Assembly (NCBI GenBank): GCA_964588335.1
Contig: CAZPOV010000006.1
Location: 100,389-164,388 of the forward strand
Reading direction: 5' to 3'
Length of the DNA: 64,000 nt
Source of the DNA: JAGQZY01 sp964588335
GTDB lineage: Bacteria; Bdellovibrionota; Bdellovibrionia; Bdellovibrionales; JAGQZY01
Shown here: in pieces, positions 43,026 through 51,429 of the stretch
How positions within the stretch are numbered: position 1 is the first letter of the stretch
How the letters are laid out: every line of letters starts with the position of its first letter
Notes under the pieces: generated by a model
The model's input: only the letters and a program-made list of their open reading frames with translations
The model's database searches: none
Told to the model about the DNA's origin: nothing
Made by a program: the position numbers and the translations under genes

Positions 43026-43958
43026 TCAGTTCCCTTGCACTTGTGCAAGGGCCCACTGCAGAGCCTGCTCGGTCTGGTCAGGACGGAACCAACGAATGTC
43101 CGGATCTCTTTTGAACCAAGTCTGTTGCTTTTTGATAAGCTGCATAGTGGCCGTCACAATTTGCTCAACAAGATCCGTCTTTGTCACCTTGCCATCCAAA
43201 TAACTCTGCACCTCTTTATAACCCACGCTTTTCATGGGGGCCCAGTGCGACAGACCTTGTTGGCGTAAAGCCTTGACCTCATCAACCCAACCCTGGGCTA
43301 GCATCCGTTTTGTTCTCTCCTCGACTCGCTCCCGCAACCGAGGACGCTCATCATTAAAACCCATTTTAAGGGCCTTATGGGGCGGCAACGGCGAGTGATT
43401 CTCACTGACTAGCTTCTGCTTCAACTCTGTCATTGTTAAGTCTTGCGCTTTCATAACCGCGACGGCGCGCTTGATACGATAGTGATCATTGGGACTGATT
43501 TTATCGGCGAAGTCAGGATCCCGCTGACGGATCCATGCATAGAGCTGAAGCGGCCCCTTGTCGCGAAACAGTTGCTCCACCTCGGCTTTGGAGTCAGCAG
43601 AAACCTCGGTTTGCGGATACAACCCCTTGTGGAGAGCTTGTAAGTAAAAACCACTACCCCCGACAAAAATCGGATTGATGTTTTCGTTTTTTTCCAGAAT
43701 TTGCACCACGTCTTTTAAATAATCGGCGACTGTTAAATCGCTGGGAGGATCAACGTACGAGAATAAAAAATGCGGAACTTCTGCAAAATCTTGCTGGCTT
43801 GGCATGGCCGTTCCAATATTGACGCCTTTAAAAACCTGAACCGAATCACAATTGACAATCGGTTGTCGCAGTTTTTTAGCCAAATCCATGGCAAAGTCGG
43901 ACTTGCCACAAGCGGTGGGCCCAACGATGAAAAAAAATGGGGGCAGTGAATCAGACAC
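43026..43958 (-). CDS. miaA: tRNA dimethylallyltransferase
   Basis: A 310-residue enzyme adding dimethylallyl to A37 of tRNAs reading UNN codons. GPTACGKSDFA is the P-loop, NCDSVQVFKG the substrate loop, and VGGSGFYLQAL another signature. I chose GTG 43958, which overlaps the end of mutL by eight bases; a TTG at 43988 is also possible. mutL-miaA adjacency is common in proteobacteria. Confidence 0.95.
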   Translation of the reverse strand: MSDSLPPFFFIVGPTACGKSDFAMDLAKKLRQPIVNCDSVQVFKGVNIGTAMPSQQDFAEVPHFLFSYVDPPSDLTVADYLKDVVQILEKNENINPIFVGGSGFYLQALHKGLYPQTEVSADSKAEVEQLFRDKGPLQLYAWIRQRDPDFADKISPNDHYRIKRAVAVMKAQDLTMTELKQKLVSENHSPLPPHKALKMGFNDERPRLRERVEERTKRMLAQGWVDEVKALRQQGLSHWAPMKSVGYKEVQSYLDGKVTKTDLVEQIVTATMQLIKKQQTWFKRDPDIRWFRPDQTEQALQWALAQVQGN

Positions 43959-45783
43959 GACGACCAAAATCTTTTTCAAGTTGAGCAAACGGAAATTCTA
44001 AAGACACAGACCGTCCATGGGGACAAAAACCAGAAAGGGGGAACTCGTCCATATCCACCAGCAGAGCCTTCATCTCATCCAAACTCAAAGCTTGTCCCGC
44101 CCGTATCACAGAGTGACAGGCCATAGTCGCAAACAAGTCACCAATCGCGGTTTCAAGGGCGAAACTCCCGCCTTTCTCATTGATCTCGAACGCCAACTTG
44201 CGAAGCGCCTCTATCAAACCCTTTTCTTTTATTATACTTGGAAGAGAATTAATGGCCAAACTGGCTGGGCCCTCTTGTTCTAGGTCCACACCAATACGCT
44301 TCAAATCTTCTGTCACCGTCAGAAGGGCCTCCACCTCGGCTTCTTCCAGATCAATGGTTATTGGAATCAAAAGACTTTGCACTTCGATATCGCCGTCATT
44401 CCAAGACCGCATCAAACGTTCAAAGGCCACTCGCTCGTGGGCCGCATGCTGATCCACTAAAACCATTTTTTGATTGGCCTGGGCGACAATATAAGTGAGG
44501 TCGACCTGACCGATCACCTGCAGTTGAGACCACCAGCCTGGCTCTGAAGTCTTTGGCGTTGTTTGATCTGTCTGAAGATCACCCAAAATGCTATCCAACG
44601 AGGCTTCAGTGTCGCGCACGGCGGCCTCTTTTAAAGTTTCGATGGAAAGATCACCGGCCTGGTAAGCAGGAGGATCATGGGGGTGGCGCGCCGCTGTTGA
44701 CTGCTTTTGCTTAAATTGAGTGGTTTGAAAAGTGGTGTCATTGAAACTCTGATTCTCTGGTGTCGGAGTGTAAACCCTTGGACTTTGCGGCTTGGCCCCT
44801 TCCAGCCATGGCGCCTTCTCAATGGCTTCTCGTAAGGCGTAGTGCACGACCCGAAAAGCGGTTTTTGAATCGACAAATTTGACGGCCGATTTGGTGGGAT
44901 GAATATTGACGTCGACTTGGTCCGGGGGACATTCCACCGAAACGTAACAAATAGGATACTGGCCATGCATGAGCAGACTGCGATAGGCCTCCATCACCGC
45001 CGCTTGTAAGCCACGATCTTGCACCCACCGGTTTTGCACGAACGTCCAAATCTGACGAGACACGCGCACCACCGTTGAGGGGTCTGAGAAAATAACATGA
45101 GATTTAAAACCTTCGTATTCAAATGTGTTCTCATAAAGACGATCGGTTTCTAAAACTTTTTTGGCGCGCTCAAGTAAAGACTCCTCAGCTTGCCACATAA
45201 AAACCAATTTACCTTTTGATTTCAATTTCCATTGCACATGGGGGTATTGAAGAGCCATCGCCTTGACCACATTTTTAATTTGCGTGGTCTCCGCCGAGTC
45301 TGATTTTAAAAATTTTAATCGAGCCGGAATGTTGGTGAACAAATCAGAGACCTGAACCCAGGTTCCCTCTTGCATAGAGGTCTCCGTGACATCGCCCAGA
45401 TCACCGAACTCGCAGTGGATTTTAAAAGCTTTATCCTCGCCTCGACGTCGCGAAATAAAATCCAATCGACTGACCGATGAGATACTCGCCAAAGCCTCAC
45501 CGCGAAAACCAAAGGTTGAGAGTCTCCACAAATCGTCAGACTCTTGAATTTTACTGGTGGCATGCCGTGCAAAAACCAATGGCAGCTCAGACGGTAAAAC
45601 TCCTTTGCCGTTGTCTAAAACCGACAGCGACTTGCCGCCTTCATCGGCCTCGATTTCAATATCCGTGGCTCCGGCATCAATGCTGTTCTCTAACAATTCT
45701 TTGAGTAAGTGGGAGGGTCTTTCAACCACCTCACCGGCGGCAATTTTGTCGACCACATCCGATTTGAGTTGCTGAATTTCCAT
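43951..45783 (-). CDS. mutL: DNA mismatch repair protein MutL (endonuclease type)
   Basis: A 610-residue GHKL ATPase. LKELLENSIDAGA, DNGKG and TFGFRGEALASI are the N-terminal ATPase motifs. The C-terminal domain has DQHAAHERVAFE, the metal-binding DQHA-x2-E-x4-E endonuclease motif, and FCPHGRS, so the protein should nick DNA itself, as in MutH-lacking bacteria. It begins three bases after the glycosyltransferase gene. Confidence 0.96.
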   Translation of the reverse strand: MEIQQLKSDVVDKIAAGEVVERPSHLLKELLENSIDAGATDIEIEADEGGKSLSVLDNGKGVLPSELPLVFARHATSKIQESDDLWRLSTFGFRGEALASISSVSRLDFISRRRGEDKAFKIHCEFGDLGDVTETSMQEGTWVQVSDLFTNIPARLKFLKSDSAETTQIKNVVKAMALQYPHVQWKLKSKGKLVFMWQAEESLLERAKKVLETDRLYENTFEYEGFKSHVIFSDPSTVVRVSRQIWTFVQNRWVQDRGLQAAVMEAYRSLLMHGQYPICYVSVECPPDQVDVNIHPTKSAVKFVDSKTAFRVVHYALREAIEKAPWLEGAKPQSPRVYTPTPENQSFNDTTFQTTQFKQKQSTAARHPHDPPAYQAGDLSIETLKEAAVRDTEASLDSILGDLQTDQTTPKTSEPGWWSQLQVIGQVDLTYIVAQANQKMVLVDQHAAHERVAFERLMRSWNDGDIEVQSLLIPITIDLEEAEVEALLTVTEDLKRIGVDLEQEGPASLAINSLPSIIKEKGLIEALRKLAFEINEKGGSFALETAIGDLFATMACHSVIRAGQALSLDEMKALLVDMDEFPLSGFCPHGRSVSLEFPFAQLEKDFGRRV

Positions 45784-45786
45784 GGG

Positions 45787-46485
45787 CTACACCAAAAAGC
45801 GTATTTGCCAAACACGATAGAAAGCTTCAATAACAATTTTCAATGACATTTTCGAAGCCCCCTCTCGCCGCTCATCGAAGGTAATAGGAACTTCTTTGGC
45901 TTTAAATCCATTTTTCATACCGCGATATTTCATTTCAATTTGAAAACTATAGCCCTCAGAACGCACCTCGGAGAGTGCAAGCTTTTTAAGGACTCGCATG
46001 TTCCAGCCATTGAATCCACCGGTCCAATCATGAATCGGATATCCCAAAATAATTCGAGAATAAAGACTGCCGAAAATACTAATCAGTTTTCGATACCAAG
46101 CCCAATTGGTGGTCGCTCCACCCGAGACATAACGGGAGCCGATGACAAAATCATATTTTGGCAAGGCCTTCACCAACCGCACCAGATCTATGGGGCGATG
46201 GGAAAAGTCCGCATCCATTTGCACACAGGCATCAAACCCGTTGTCCATGGCCCACTGAAAACCCTGCAAATACGCTTTTCCCAGCCCGCCCTTGCCCTGG
46301 TTCTCAATAAGATGAATTTTGTCGTTTTCTTGCATCATCGCTTTGACAATGGCTCCGGTTCCATCGGGCGAACCGTCATCAACAACCAACAGAGAGATAT
46401 CTGGTAGCTCTTGGTAAATCGCCTCAGCAATGGCTTGGATGTTCTCTTTCTCATTGTAAGTGGGTATGATGACCAGTGTTTTCAT
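45787..46485 (-). CDS. Family 2 glycosyltransferase, polyprenol-phosphate mannosyl/glucosyl type
   Basis: A 232-residue GT2 enzyme resembling DPM1. IIPTYNEKENI, VVDDGSPDGTG, QMDADFSHRP (the metal-binding DxD) and DWTGGFNGW are clear. It lacks C-terminal membrane helices, so it is the short soluble type. It should transfer a sugar from a nucleotide donor to undecaprenyl phosphate; the sugar is not readable. It lies upstream of mutL in the same direction. Confidence 0.9.
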   Translation of the reverse strand: MKTLVIIPTYNEKENIQAIAEAIYQELPDISLLVVDDGSPDGTGAIVKAMMQENDKIHLIENQGKGGLGKAYLQGFQWAMDNGFDACVQMDADFSHRPIDLVRLVKALPKYDFVIGSRYVSGGATTNWAWYRKLISIFGSLYSRIILGYPIHDWTGGFNGWNMRVLKKLALSEVRSEGYSFQIEMKYRGMKNGFKAKEVPITFDERREGASKMSLKIVIEAFYRVWQIRFLV

Positions 46486-46814
46486 AGTCCGCTCTTTGTA
46501 GCTTATTCTGGAGTATTAGAAAAGGACTATAGCAAAAAATTGCCGGCCAAAACGGCCTCATAAGTCCTTAGAATAAGAATGATTTTACCGTCCTTTCCGG
46601 AACAGCGTGACGATCGCGGACACAACCCAGCACGGAGTCTGTGAGCGAGGCTCCAATCTCCATCAAAACCGGCCCTCCCTCTTGATCCCCCAAAGTCAAA
46701 AACGGGAATGAAATGGAAGACATGCCCCTGTGAAATCCATAGTAGTCAATACATCAACCCATGATGAGTCGGGACCTGTCCTGGAATTTTTGATCAGGAT
46801 ATATCACGGCCCCA
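46486..46814. other. Non-coding stretch upstream of the glycosyltransferase
   Basis: About 330 bases lie between the glycosyltransferase start and the end of a small minus-strand gene. I see no gene, tRNA or clear terminator. Promoters for the glycosyltransferase-mutL-miaA group probably lie here. Confidence 0.35.
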
Positions 46815-47027
46815 TCAATCTGTTGGATGAAGTCTTCCGATCGGACGCATTCTTCGTAAAGTGGTGGTAATCAATCGAACGGCCATGGTGATCGTTGCAA
46901 AAAAAATGTCTAACATTTTACGGCACCGCTCTGTAAATTCTTTATTGTTTTTAACCTTCCTTAAAACCTCGTCGCCGCTAACTGTTTGTTTATTATCAAT
47001 TTCTAATAATAACACTTTTGTGCTCAT
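46815..47027 (-). CDS. Small basic protein, uncertain
   Basis: A 70-residue frame from ATG 47027, preceded by AGGAGCAAGAA, a good ribosome site. The sequence is basic (many Lys/Arg) with a short amphipathic or hydrophobic stretch near 48-62. No family recognised. The good ribosome site is the main reason to keep it; the codon pattern does not look unusual. Divergent from the exported protein gene at 47095. Confidence 0.5.
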   Translation of the reverse strand: MSTKVLLLEIDNKQTVSGDEVLRKVKNNKEFTERCRKMLDIFFATITMAVRLITTTLRRMRPIGRLHPTD

Positions 47028-47094
47028 TTCTTGCTCCTGTTTAAAGCATGGTCGGTAGTGATCCGAACCTGTGATTCTGATGGAGGGTTGGAAA

Positions 47095-47616
47095 ATGAAT
47101 TTTTTAGATTGGATCAAAATAGGTTTTGTTGCACTCAGCTTATGCGCCGGTTCGATCAGTCGAGCTCATCACGAGAACTTAAGGAATAAAACGCAATTGT
47201 TTCAACGTCTCAGTGATGCCGGAATCGATCAAATTATCGAGTTACCTTACAACCCAAGTTTGATTGGTGCGATGGCCGGACAAGTGCGTGTGCACAATAT
47301 TGTGGAAATGCAAGATCACCCCAATCGATTGCCCGAACCCACAGGACTGGTTCAAGAGTACAACGCCAGCAACGAGTACTATACACAACGGCAAGTTCTT
47401 CCACAGTTAAGCTACCGAACCGGTGATGGTGAGTGCCAATACAAAGAGGCTGTGAAAGTGAACGATATATTGGTTTGTTATAAATCAGCGATGCATCGGC
47501 ATATAAGAATTAACACTGGTCCTCGCTGCACAACTGTTGAAAGTCGTCTGTCTTACTGTGTGGTTTTCGCTCACAATGTTGACGATGTGGTGCGTGCGAT
47601 TTCATCTATTGATTAA
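47095..47616 (+). CDS. Exported protein with cysteines, upstream of the SleB-like gene
   Basis: A 173-residue protein starting at ATG 47095 with GGAGGG upstream; an earlier in-frame start at 47071 lacks one. The signal peptide (1-24) ends in SRA. The mature chain has four Cys (at GECQ, LVCY, RCTT and SYCV), probably two disulphides. No known family. It precedes a cell-wall hydrolase gene by about 110 bases. Confidence 0.72.
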   Translation: MNFLDWIKIGFVALSLCAGSISRAHHENLRNKTQLFQRLSDAGIDQIIELPYNPSLIGAMAGQVRVHNIVEMQDHPNRLPEPTGLVQEYNASNEYYTQRQVLPQLSYRTGDGECQYKEAVKVNDILVCYKSAMHRHIRINTGPRCTTVESRLSYCVVFAHNVDDVVRAISSID

Positions 47617-47639
47617 TTCGCTGTGAAAATAAGATGGCC

Positions 47640-47681
47640 CCCTCGACCAAGCGCTGAGGTGGCCATGGTCGGGGGAGCCCC
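47640..47681 (+). terminator. Possible hairpin terminator, weak
   Basis: CCCC(T)CGACCA and TGGTCGGGG can pair with one bulged T around a 17-base loop. The following bases include CCTTTTCCTTTT, not an unbroken T run. It could end the small exported-protein transcript. Confidence 0.3.
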
Positions 47682-47727
47682 GGAACCCTTTTCCTTTTAA
47701 GAATAGATGTTCTATAATTAAGAGGTT

Positions 47728-48903
47728 GTGCTGGTTCTGTTAAAATCGTTCTTTACTGTGTTGTTCTTCACGTGGCTATTGGCTGATAGCACAGTTCGGA
47801 TTGAAGTGCGCAATCCTGAACATTTTCGCATCCGTCGGTTGACGGACTCCAACCTCCTTGTCAATTCCTGGGAACGAATGCCCGACAGAATCCATTTTGA
47901 TGTGCCCCAACAGTTCGTGGTTCGCGATGCCGAAGGACATATTGATATCGAGCCGACATTGGAATCATGGAGAATGGGTCGTTTGGGAGGCCAAGGAAAC
48001 CCGATCGTGCATCCGCCACTGGGAAGCTGTAGTTATATCTTTCAAAGAACACCCCCGCGTTTGGGATGCGATTTCTACCCTTTTCAAACGGTCAGTGGTG
48101 AAACCCGCTATGTGGCCTTACGCTACATGGCCCGCGAGGCTGAAAATACAGAATTGGGGGAAAATGATATTCGGTATGTCGAGCAAGAGGTTCAGGGGGC
48201 CGAAGGACTTGTCGATCGAATTCCGGTTTACAATCGCTCTGAATTTTTTGAAATCAGACCGGATGGCACCGAAGACCCCATTGCCAAACCGGTGGATCTT
48301 ATGGCAGGCACGGCTGAAGAGCCGGTGGTCCGAGGCCTACATCCCCGCAGTTGGGTGGAAGACGAAGATGACCTTACAAACGTTCCCCTCGGCACCATTC
48401 AATGCACGCAAAATACGGGCGATCCCTTTCAGTGCATGATGTGCAACTGTCACCACGAATCAAACTTTGTTTATGAAAATGGAAATTATCGTCGAATCGG
48501 ATATGAAGGTCGCTACGCCGTGGCCGCGACCGTTAAAACTCGTGTCGGTATGGACTCCTATCCAAACTCTATTTGTGACGTGATTTGGTTCAATGGGCGC
48601 ACAGAATCCGGACGCCAGGTCGCCCATTACACCTGGACGCTAGATGGCGAAGGCGAAGAGGTGGTTTCCGGCGAAAACTATCAACGCTGTTATCGTCCGG
48701 TCCGAGATGTTTTAGAAGGCCTTAATAGTCACTTTGCTTCCCACTATCACACCCCTGGCGTCTCGCCGGGCTGGCAATGCTTTGACGAGAATGGCAACCC
48801 ATCGCAAGGAACCTACATCGATGGACATATTTTTTACGACACTTGCGACCGCAGAAATCGCGCGACTCCAGAACGCATGACCCCTATTGAGGTAAGCCGA
48901 TGA
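47728..48903 (+). CDS. Exported SleB-type cell-wall hydrolase
   Basis: A 391-residue protein with a signal peptide (1-19) and an unassigned N-terminal half (20-225). The C-terminal part carries the SleB/CwlJ (Hydrolase_2) pattern: HHESN with Glu244 as candidate catalytic acid, GRYAVAATVKTRVGMDSYPN then SICDVIWF (261-288), HYTWTLDG (300-307), then HYH-PG near 339-344 and GHIFYDTC (366-373). SleB enzymes degrade spore cortex peptidoglycan in Bacillus; similar domains occur in Gram-negative exported hydrolases. Many Cys suggest disulphides. Start is GTG with AGAGG very close. The next gene overlaps by four bases. Confidence 0.82.
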   Translation: MLVLLKSFFTVLFFTWLLADSTVRIEVRNPEHFRIRRLTDSNLLVNSWERMPDRIHFDVPQQFVVRDAEGHIDIEPTLESWRMGRLGGQGNPIVHPPLGSCSYIFQRTPPRLGCDFYPFQTVSGETRYVALRYMAREAENTELGENDIRYVEQEVQGAEGLVDRIPVYNRSEFFEIRPDGTEDPIAKPVDLMAGTAEEPVVRGLHPRSWVEDEDDLTNVPLGTIQCTQNTGDPFQCMMCNCHHESNFVYENGNYRRIGYEGRYAVAATVKTRVGMDSYPNSICDVIWFNGRTESGRQVAHYTWTLDGEGEEVVSGENYQRCYRPVRDVLEGLNSHFASHYHTPGVSPGWQCFDENGNPSQGTYIDGHIFYDTCDRRNRATPERMTPIEVSR

Positions 48904-49466
48904 GATTTGTACTAGCCCTACTCTTTTTTTTAATGCAACCCCAAGGACAGGCCGCCGAAGCGCCAAAACTGACGAAGTCGAAAAAAACTTTTAATTATGA
49001 CTTAGGCGACGACATCGAAAAAGTTCTTAAGGGTTACCACTCATTTCAGATCTTCGAAAAACAAAGATTCGCAAAAGAAATTCACAATATTTTTACCAAC
49101 AAGCAAGGTCAACTTCCCATGCTCAGTCTTCTTGATATCAATCAAGACGGAAAAAAAGACGCCGTCGTTATGGGCTTTGTGCGCATTGAAAAGAAACCTT
49201 TTATCGAAGTTGTCGCTCTCGTTTCCAAAGGCAACTCCTATGAATTGAAGCCTATCAAACGCTGGAAACTTCCAAACCTTGGTATGCAAGAGAAAAAAGG
49301 CAAAATCCAAGGTCAGTGGCCCTACTACATTTTACAGACCACCGATAAAGAACGTCGTCTGAATGGCATAGAGGGCAACACCCAAGCCTTCAAAGTTGAG
49401 GCCTATCAAAGTTCGTCCCTCTTCTACTTCTGGGATGGGAAAAAGTTTAAATTTATTAAACACTGA
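48900..49466 (+). CDS. Exported protein coupled to the SleB-like gene
   Basis: A 188-residue protein with signal peptide (1-18, ending in GQA). One stretch DINQDGKKDAVV resembles a calcium-binding DxNxDGxxD loop of FG-GAP/VCBS or EF-like repeats. The rest is beta-rich. The ATG overlaps the stop of the SleB-like gene (ATGA), so the two are translated together. A dedicated partner or regulator of that hydrolase is a reasonable guess, by analogy to SleB-YpeB pairs; there is no sequence similarity to YpeB that I can see. Confidence 0.75.
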   Translation: MRFVLALLFFLMQPQGQAAEAPKLTKSKKTFNYDLGDDIEKVLKGYHSFQIFEKQRFAKEIHNIFTNKQGQLPMLSLLDINQDGKKDAVVMGFVRIEKKPFIEVVALVSKGNSYELKPIKRWKLPNLGMQEKKGKIQGQWPYYILQTTDKERRLNGIEGNTQAFKVEAYQSSSLFYFWDGKKFKFIKH

Positions 49467-49472
49467 TGTTTT

Positions 49473-50072
49473 CTACTCTTTGAAGAACTCTTGAACTTCC
49501 TGTTCAATTTTATCAAGATCCTGAGGCGCTGAACTCTGCTGATGCTGTCGCATTGTCATAAGATGAATTGCCCAATAAATAAAGAAAACAGAGTAGCAAG
49601 CAATCATAAGTTGAGTCGCCAATTTACGTGGGACCTGAAAGTTTTCGACCAAGCCGACCACCATCAACAGTGCCGAAATCGCCAAGCCAATAAGATCCGC
49701 TGGCGGAAAAAAATAGGCCGCCAAGTGAAAGATAGCAAATGGAATATGCGCAAACAGTACTAGAGTAAAAATCTTGATAAATGGCAATCTGCGACTGTAG
49801 ACAATCAAAAAGAAATAGTAAAAGAACAAAGACACAAGGCCGGTGGCGAGAATGGCAATAACTAACGAGATCAAAACGTTGGTCAATGAAATGGCGAAAG
49901 GCGCCAGCAGGTTTGACACAACGACGGATACTAAACTTAAACAAAACTGAAAAGCCACCAAGGTAGGCCACTGAATCTCAGGAAGATTCTGAATCTCTTG
50001 AACAGGATTTCTTACCAAATCCCAAAGGTAACTAAATAATGAGGGTAATTCTTTCTTGGTCTCTTCAATCAT
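49473..50072 (-). CDS. Yip1-family inner-membrane protein
   Basis: A 199-residue protein with about five membrane helices (from residue 35 on) and a charged C-terminus. The N-terminal LWDLVRNPVQEI and the following layout match the bacterial Yip1/YIF1-like domain family, whose function is unknown. The ATG shares one base with the stop of the beta-barrel gene (TAATG). Its stop lies six bases from the end of the convergent exported-protein gene. Confidence 0.78.
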   Translation of the reverse strand: MIEETKKELPSLFSYLWDLVRNPVQEIQNLPEIQWPTLVAFQFCLSLVSVVVSNLLAPFAISLTNVLISLVIAILATGLVSLFFYYFFLIVYSRRLPFIKIFTLVLFAHIPFAIFHLAAYFFPPADLIGLAISALLMVVGLVENFQVPRKLATQLMIACYSVFFIYWAIHLMTMRQHQQSSAPQDLDKIEQEVQEFFKE

Positions 50073-50698
50073 TAAAAGTGAGTGTCCACCCTAAAAGCTA
50101 GGTCCACTGAGTTTTTATCAATGGTATCGTTGATCATAGCTGTCTTAAAACTGAAGTCAGCACCGACACTGATGAACTTGCTAATGTAGCTATCAAGTCC
50201 AAAAAGCAACAGACCACTTGGCGTCTTATACGACACATTGGTTTGTGGGTTCGAGATATCTAGAAATCTTGAGCTCACACCCAAACCCATTCGCAGACTC
50301 CAGGTCTTGTTCAATGGCGGCTTGTAAAGACCTTTGATGGTAAACTCTCTCAGTTTGATTTGACTGTTTGAAGTGTTCTGAGTTCCGAAGTTGGCATAAG
50401 AACCTTCAAGTCCCCAATTGTGATTCATTACATCAACCCCCAAGTTGATGATCAGCCCACCCTGATTCTGCATCCCACTTCGCAAGGCGGTGGCGTCGGC
50501 ATCAAAAAAACTCTGAGCCACACCCAATCCAATATGAGCACGAGAAAAAGTTCGGATTTCTGAGCGGTAGGCCTGATTGTCAGTTAATTTCCGATCCTCG
50601 TAGGCTGAAAGTTTACTAACGATTTCGTCATAACTTTCATAGTTTGCCGAACCCAACGAGACCCCAAATACAATAATACTAAAAATGAATGTTTTCAT
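50072..50698 (-). CDS. Small outer-membrane beta-barrel protein
   Basis: A 208-residue exported protein with signal peptide (1-18) and alternating beta strands ending in a C-terminal Phe (VDTHF), the recognition mark of outer-membrane barrels. Size suggests about eight strands, as in OmpW/OmpA-barrel-type proteins. GGAG lies just before the ATG. It forms a two-gene unit with the Yip1-like gene. Confidence 0.75.
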   Translation of the reverse strand: MKTFIFSIIVFGVSLGSANYESYDEIVSKLSAYEDRKLTDNQAYRSEIRTFSRAHIGLGVAQSFFDADATALRSGMQNQGGLIINLGVDVMNHNWGLEGSYANFGTQNTSNSQIKLREFTIKGLYKPPLNKTWSLRMGLGVSSRFLDISNPQTNVSYKTPSGLLLFGLDSYISKFISVGADFSFKTAMINDTIDKNSVDLAFRVDTHF

Positions 50699-50839
50699 AT
50701 CTCCATTATAGGTGGATACCGATCAAGGGCACACCCTCAAGAGCTTGTCCCTAGCCTGTTTTAGGTCTTTTGTAGAGAAACACACTGACATCATCAGCCT
50801 GGACTTTAGAGTTGCCCCCACCTGATCCATAATAGAAGC

Positions 50840-51337
50840 ATGCTGAAACGAACATCTGAAAATCGAATCTGTGCCTTCTGCAAACTAGACCATCGCGTCT
50901 ACATTAAAAAAGAGGTCTCCATCTTCGATGCTGGAGTTCTTTTAGGTGTGACTGGACTTCTGGCTTTTGCAATCTGGGGCGAACCCGACCTTCGATCCCT
51001 ACTTATTTTCATGAGTCTCGCCTTCACCTTGCAGGTGTTTCTCCGTTTGCGGTATCGCGAAAGTGTGAAGTGTCCACACTGTGGTTTTGATCCCATACTC
51101 TACAATCAAAACAGTGAACAGGCGGCAGAGAAAGTGAAAGCTTTTCTGGAAACACGAAAAGACAACCCTAAATACATGCTAAAGCCTCAGCCACGAATCA
51201 CACCTATTTACAAAAGCCGCGACCAATTGAAAGCTGAAGCCGAAGAAAAGTTAAAAATGCCGGCCAGCGAGACCTCGGAGGCCCTCCCGGAGACTGCTCC
51301 AAAACAAGCTCCAAAGTTTATTGATACCACCTTCTAA
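50840..51337 (+). CDS. Two-helix membrane protein with split zinc-binding cysteines
   Basis: A 165-residue protein: CAFC near the N-terminus (11-14), two membrane helices (about 28-48 and 50-66), then CPHC (76-81 region), so two CxxC pairs could join in one cytoplasmic zinc ribbon. The C-terminal 70 residues are charged and disordered-looking. No known family. Start is ATG at 50840 with only a weak ribosome site. Function unknown. Confidence 0.7.
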   Translation: MLKRTSENRICAFCKLDHRVYIKKEVSIFDAGVLLGVTGLLAFAIWGEPDLRSLLIFMSLAFTLQVFLRLRYRESVKCPHCGFDPILYNQNSEQAAEKVKAFLETRKDNPKYMLKPQPRITPIYKSRDQLKAEAEEKLKMPASETSEALPETAPKQAPKFIDTTF

Positions 51338-51399
51338 AAACAAGGCCGTACCAATAGCCAATACCAACCTTCTGTAAACAAAAATAATATCATCAAAGG

Positions 51400-51423
51400 A
51401 AGACACATGTTTCTGTGTGTCTT
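51400..51423. terminator. Possible terminator hairpin between convergent genes
   Basis: AAGACACA and TGTGTCTT pair around an eight-base loop, followed only by TTGAG, so it lacks a proper T run. It lies between the convergent zinc-binding and M16 protease genes. Confidence 0.3.
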
Positions 51424-51429
51424 TGAGAA

